Part shown: positions 61,501 through 64,000 of the stretch, piece by piece
How the letters are laid out: every line of letters starts with the position of its first letter
Position numbering within the stretch: position 1 is the first letter of the stretch
NCBI GenBank assembly: GCA_964036045.1
Contig: OZ038385.1
Span: 15,444,240 to 15,508,239, forward strand
From: Eutreptiella sp. 'Long Island Sound 2002'
Lineage: Eukaryota; Euglenozoa; Euglenophyceae; Eutreptiales; Eutreptiaceae
Length of the DNA stretch: 64,000 nucleotides
Direction of reading: 5' to 3'
Program-made: the position numbers and the translations under genes
The notes under the pieces: generated by a model
Databases searched by the model: none
What the model saw: the letters and a program-made list of their open reading frames with translations, nothing else
What the model was told of the DNA's origin: nothing

Positions 61501-62823
61501 GTACACCCGTGTGTCATGCCCCCCTCTCTATGGTGCCTCAGCCCCTGCTGTGCACCGTGTCAGCACACAAAGCCCCGGGACAGAATGGCCGGGGCTGTCC
61601 TTTGACAGCACGGCTTTTCTTTTCGATATGTTCACTCAGGGCAGGCCTAACGGGCTGACCTTCCGGCCAGCGATTCAAGTCCAACGCTGTTTGAATGGCC
61701 AAATGGTGTCCATTATGGACCGACTGTGGGGGAAGAGTCCAGTGTCTCCTCTTGACCAATGGCACACTTCAGATGGATCGCCGGATGATTCGACAGGGGT
61801 GTGCAGGGCTCTGGTCGCCTTCTCTGTGGCGGCGCGGGTATCCGTGGGGTCACGTGTAAATCAACATAATGTTTTTTCCCGCTCAGCACAGCCCCGACGG
61901 GCACACACCACGGGCCCCATGCACCACCCACGTGCCGCATGCCCTGGCATCCACTCCCCACAGCATGACATGTTCCCCACACAACAGTTGACCAAAAGCG
62001 TGCTCCCAGTCCATGTCTGGTGTGCGCGCGTACGCACTACACCCACGCATGCCCCGCCATCAGGGTCCACCGCAGGGATGCAATACAAGGGAAGGGACCT
62101 CAGAGGCTGCCCCAGAAGCGGTTAGCCAGGCGGTTGGAGGAGGTTGTCAAAGCGGTTGGGGACGGTTACTGTCGGTTACCAATGCCATTGAGCCTGGCAG
62201 TTGCCGTCAGATAGACTGTGGCTAGGCATAGGCTGGGCGCCCTGAGGGGGGTACCCCCCCCCCCCCTTCTAATGCATCCCTGGTCTACCCCCGCCTGCCC
62301 GGCATTCCAGGGATCCAGCCTGGGCGGACTGCAGGTTGCCCTCGCTGCCGTGGGCAAGCTGATGGCCTCCGCTGTCTTCGACACTGTGTACCTCTACACC
62401 GCAGAGCTGTTCCCGACCGCGATCCGGTCCACGGCGGTGGGAACGTGCAGTGCGGCCTCGCGTGTGGGCAGCATCCTGGCCATGTCCATTGGGATCCTAG
62501 GCCGGTACTGGGCCGCGGGGCCCATGGTTGTGATGGGGGCCATGGCGGTGCTGGCAGGGGTTGCCGCACAGCTGATGCCCGAGACGCTGGGCAGAGGGCT
62601 GCCGGAGACGATGCAGGAGGCCATCGATCTCGGGAGGGGGCAGTCCGGGGATTGGGATGGCGTTGCGGGTGGGAGCCAGTCCAGGGGTTGGGATGGCACT
62701 GCAGGTGCGAGGCAGGACGAGGCTGACCACGGCCCCGGGGACGAGCGGGAGGATGGGGCAGAGGGGCAGTGCGGCAGCCAACCGCCGCCTACCATCCTCC
62801 GTCCACTGCAGAACGTGGCCTAA
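52028..62823 (+). CDS. SLC22-type organic ion transporter, five exons
   Basis: CDS join 52028-52510, 54685-54908, 56060-56361, 60940-61265, 62311-62823 (615 residues). All introns are GT-AG and the phases agree without a stop. It is a 12-helix major facilitator protein of the SLC22 organic cation/anion/carnitine family, expected in a membrane. Landmarks: YDAVLQHIGAFGRWQRRIF before helix 1; a large extracellular loop with six Cys and N-glycosylation sites (NLS, NGT, NAS); SEYDLVCHRANLQELCGSLY; GRVSDRYGRR between helices 2 and 3; FVRDWQALQL; LVPESPRWLVANGH after helix 6; YLYTAELFPTAIRSTAVG near helix 11; PETLGRGLPET after helix 12. The length is slightly above the usual 530-600 because of a Gly/Asp-rich C-terminal tail. 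The ATG is chosen because it lies ten codons before the YD motif, directly after a likely splice acceptor at 52,020. Substrate cannot be told. Confidence 0.93.
52585..52665 (+). mobile_element. Half of the palindromic GAGCAAC element
   Basis: CCCCCCTTGCGAGAGCAACG, ATGTCAGAGCGACGGTAGG and TGTTATTTCC match the right arm of 35,950-36,128, read inward. It lies in intron 1. Confidence 0.5.
52786..53187 (+). mobile_element. hAT-like non-autonomous element A
   Basis: Ends CAGGGGGGTCCTTT and TTAAGGACCCCCCCG, flanked by the 8-bp direct duplication TTTCTGGC (52,778-52,785 and 53,188-53,195). The inside holds 240 bases of minisatellite made of ACCAACC, GCCAACC and GCC words. 8-bp duplications and CAGGG-type ends are hallmarks of hAT transposons. 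Inserted in intron 1. Confidence 0.9.
53375..53465 (+). mobile_element. Half of the palindromic GAGCAAC element
   Basis: CTTGTCAGAGCAACAGCAGG, TGTTGTTTCCGTCA, TTTTGGAACTTTAGTGTTGC and CTCGCAGGGG match one arm of 35,950-36,128. Confidence 0.55.
54273..54638 (+). mobile_element. hAT-like non-autonomous element C
   Basis: Perfect terminal inverted repeats CAGGGCTGTCCTTAAG / CTTAAGGACAGCCCTG, flanked by the 8-bp duplication GTGCTCCC (54,265-54,272 and 54,639-54,646). A CCAACCGCC minisatellite fills 54,373-54,515. It ends 46 bases before the exon 2 acceptor. Confidence 0.93.
54685..54908 (+). CDS. SLC22-type transporter exon 2
   Basis: Acceptor CCCTCAG. Encodes helix 2, the conserved GRVSDRYGRR loop and helices 3-4 up to EFVGP. 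Donor GTGCTC, phase 2. Confidence 0.88.
54909..56059. other. Intron 2: unannotated repeats
   Basis: Contains G- and C-runs at 55,305-55,317 and 55,367-55,384. TTTCAGGAAGGACAGCCCCGG-like sequence at 55,030 resembles a decayed hAT-type end. Nothing coding is recognised. Confidence 0.45.
56060..56361 (+). CDS. SLC22-type transporter exon 3
   Basis: Acceptor GTCACAG. Encodes helices 5-6 (TALVGIAIQIPWSIGGLLVG), RDWQALQ, ESPRWL and the start of the central cytosolic loop. The alternative donor at 56,294 (AACAG|GTGTGAG) would put a stop into exon 4. The donor GTATGT at 56,362, phase 1, keeps the frame open and is therefore chosen. Confidence 0.87.
56362..57536. other. Intron 3, proximal part
   Basis: CAAAATCATCATTTTAGG at 56,409 resembles 3,850. 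Two GTGGCACCTGAAAA segments (56,865 and 57,090) mark a ~225-bp duplication, the second running into hairpin repeat copy 4 (57,122-57,163, minus). No coding sequence. Confidence 0.5.
57300..57440 (+). repeat. CACTTAATGTACCCCC minisatellite, array 1
   Basis: Six or so units of ACTTAATGTR plus a C-run. Related arrays are at 58,140-58,275 and 58,645-58,683, all in intron 3. Confidence 0.8.
57537..57886 (+). mobile_element. hAT-like non-autonomous element B
   Basis: Ends CAGGGGGGTCCTTTGG and CTTAAGGACCCCCCTG, flanked by the 8-bp duplication TGGAGTGC (57,529-57,536 and 57,887-57,894). Closely related to element A, including the ATATGAGCTACA segment right of the minisatellite. Intron 3. Confidence 0.93.
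58140..58275 (+). repeat. CACTTAATGTACCCCC minisatellite, array 2
   Basis: Seven or so degenerate units separated by short C-runs. Confidence 0.75.
58320..58560 (+). repeat. GGGGGAAAGTGGGGGAAA low-complexity tract
   Basis: Purine-rich repeats at 58,330-58,365 and 58,490-58,550, with a G-run at 58,537-58,549. Similar tracts lie at 62,970-63,175 and, complemented, at 63,640-63,710. Confidence 0.7.
59263..59690 (+). repeat. Dispersed repeat with polypyrimidine tract and short ORF (copy 2)
   Basis: Matches 305-640. After CCCTCTATTGCAG, an ATG at 59,518 opens a 50-codon frame: MSQRPISAFFSTPVQP, PRAKRGD, then RFQDGWTRKKRQEAYNVA and a stop. QRPISAFF at residues 3-10 fits the PCNA-binding (PIP-box) pattern Q-x-x-I-x-x-F-F. 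The downstream basic stretch is also usual near such boxes. The matching copy 1 codons read QRPRRTFC and have lost it. The unit lies in intron 3 of the transporter gene. Confidence 0.5.
59825..59912 (+). repeat. Partial copy of the 305/59,263 repeat
   Basis: TTCCGGCAAG, a G-run, CTCCCCCCCTGGACCCCCTC and CCTCCGCTC match the first 100 bases of the unit. Confidence 0.6.
59913..60939. other. Intron 3, distal part
   Basis: Unique-looking sequence with G/C runs at 60,069, 60,229 and 60,880. No gene or known repeat recognised. Confidence 0.45.
60940..61265 (+). CDS. SLC22-type transporter exon 4
   Basis: Acceptor CACTCCTCAG. Encodes the end of the central loop and helices 7-9 (MAFQWFAVNLTFYGLSF, LSIVSEIPGTLLCLWLLRR, QLVSGICCIAAGLLM). 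Donor GTATGTGG, phase 0. Confidence 0.9.
61266..62310. other. Intron 4
   Basis: A tRNA A-box-like TAGCCCAGCTGC is at 61,423 and a B-box-like GATTCAAGTCC at 61,671, too far apart for a tRNA. GGGGCTGTCCTTTGACAGC at 61,597 resembles a decayed element end. A C-run is at 62,255-62,267. Confidence 0.45.
62311..62823 (+). CDS. SLC22-type transporter exon 5
   Basis: Acceptor GGCATTCCAG. Encodes helices 10-12 with YLYTAELFPTAIRSTAVG, then PETLGRGLPETM and a C-terminal tail of about 90 residues with two similar segments (GQSGDWDGVAGG, SQSRGWDGTAGA). Stop TAA at 62,821. Confidence 0.92.
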   Translation, partial: GSSLGGLQVALAAVGKLMASAVFDTVYLYTAELFPTAIRSTAVGTCSAASRVGSILAMSIGILGRYWAAGPMVVMGAMAVLAGVAAQLMPETLGRGLPETMQEAIDLGRGQSGDWDGVAGGSQSRGWDGTAGARQDEADHGPGDEREDGAEGQCGSQPPPTILRPLQNVA

Positions 62824-64000
62824 GGGGCAGGACAACCCCCAAAGGTACTGTTCTCACGGAATGGCTGTCAACCTAACCGTCACTTGACCCTCACCCTAAC
62901 CCCAACCCTGTGACCCAAACCAGGCCCCAGAAATACCCGTTTCCGCAACATTACCTTGCAACTATCCTTGAAATGGGAGATTTTAGGAAAAATGACCGAA
63001 ATGGGGGAAAGTGGGGGAAATGTTGGATGCTCAATAGAAAAATGGGGAATCTGGGGGCTGAAAAGGTCAAAAAAGAGGGTTAGCAACAAGGCGGCGCAGG
63101 GGGGGCTGCATTGATGAAAGCTGCTGAGGAAAAATTGGGGAAAACCGGGGAAAATGGGGGGGGGGGAAATGGGGGCACGGTGTGCGGACACGATAAACAT
63201 GGGGGCCATACTCCCCTGTGCACCACTCCACATATGCACATAGAATTTGTACCCCTCTTTCTCACACCAATACCATGGTGGAGCACATTGATGAGGTGTA
63301 AAGTATGGTCCCATGAAAGTGCTGCGCGACCCCAGGAAGAAATGGATAGTCTCTGGCTGGCTTTCAAAGCAAGTGAAGCATTTGAATTTGGAACAAAAGA
63401 CGGCGTTGCAACTTGGGTTAACCACTGGGTTATGGTTAGCGTTGCTGTTCCTCACTGAAGTGGGTCCCTGACAAACGCCAACAAGACATGAAAGAGGAGA
63501 CACACCGTACTGCCGTTTTGCTCTGCTTCAATGGCATTGTGAATTTCCGTGCTGTAGAAAAAGTAGTCCCATCATTTTTTTTTCAATCTCCTCCACCCCA
63601 GCCCCACAATTTTGTTACTTTCCCCCACCTCCCCCTTTTCACCCCACTTCCCCTCCATTCCCCCCCCATCTCACCCCATTTTCCCCCATTTCCCCCCATT
63701 TTTCCTGGTACTAGGTTCAGTATGGGTACGTTGCTGGGTACATTGCCATCCACCGGGTCTGAGTATTTCTGAGGCTTAGCAAACGTTGACTCCAATCCAA
63801 AATGATTCTGGAAAATTTCTAATGTGGAGGATCTGAGGTGCGCAGTGCTTATGCCCAACCAGAATGGTTCCGCCCCTCGTCAAGCACCGTGGTGGCATTC
63901 CCGTAGCTCTTGGGAGGTGTCGGTGTTAAACAGGGTTGGTCTATTAAAGGTTCCACATACACCTTCGCTTGGCTCACCTCAATTTGGTCTCCCCCCCCCA
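62824..64000. other. 3' flank of the transporter gene, no further gene
   Basis: GACCCTCACCCTAACCCCAA at 62,886 is telomere-like but only two units long. GGGGGAAAGTGGGGGAAA tracts lie at 63,003-63,020 and 63,130-63,170, with their complement at 63,640-63,710. No polyadenylation signal is assigned. Confidence 0.4.

Noticed and set aside
61410-61690. tRNA gene or tRNA-derived SINE
   Set aside because: A-box- and B-box-like words are present but about 250 bases apart and no cloverleaf can be drawn.
62880-62915. Interstitial telomere sequence
   Set aside because: Only two CCCTAAC-like words; too short to separate from chance in C-rich DNA.

Overview
This window is repeat-dominated nuclear DNA from a eukaryote. 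The evidence is a five-exon gene with GT-AG introns, non-LTR retrotransposons with endonuclease and reverse transcriptase (RT), tyrosine-recombinase-type (DIRS-like) retroelement remnants, non-autonomous hAT-like elements with exact 8-bp target duplications, many microsatellites, and roughly three dozen long poly-C/poly-G runs. Nothing is organised like a prokaryotic operon. The lineage cannot be fixed from sequence alone; a repeat-rich protist or alga seems more likely than an animal, but this is a weak inference.

Layout. 1-8,850: a mosaic of dispersed repeats, one GC-rich coding-like stretch (1.44-2.27 kb) and three decayed members of a recurring gene family, here called the VWA/HVFDG family. 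8,866-14,645: satellite arrays of ~195-bp units, broken by three copies of a larger block, one unrelated insert and one decayed LINE-derived repeat. 14,646-19,800: LINE copy 1, two overlapping reading frames, decayed. 19,775-24,300: a cysteine-rich unknown ORF, another VWA/HVFDG member and a rearranged DIRS-like element. 24,299-27,258: LINE copy 2, truncated at both ends. 27,258-31,816: a minus-strand DIRS-like element interrupted by a 1.4-kb unit with terminal inverted repeats that carries a VWA/HVFDG gene. 31,900-36,345: remnants, two hypothetical ORFs and a short palindromic element.

36,346-43,085: two copies of a different retroelement that encodes RT and RNase H. They sit in (TGTTG)n arrays; the first has a complete 1,350-residue ORF flanked by the array on both sides. 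43,086-45,900: another DIRS-like remnant whose RNase H is split between strands. 46,490-51,900: LINE-derived repeats, a 48-bp tandem repeat, an intact 380-residue zinc-binding ORF and several TTGCAA/poly-C palindromes.

52,028-62,823: the one clear host gene, an SLC22-type organic cation/anion transporter in five exons whose phases give 615 uninterrupted codons. Its introns (2.2, 1.2, 4.6 and 1.0 kb) hold three hAT-like elements with perfect 8-bp duplications and several minisatellites. Apart from that gene and possibly the ORFs at 34.9 kb and 47.8 kb, the coding sequence looks mobile-element derived. Most element copies are broken by stops, frameshifts or truncation; several of the stops look like C-to-T changes.
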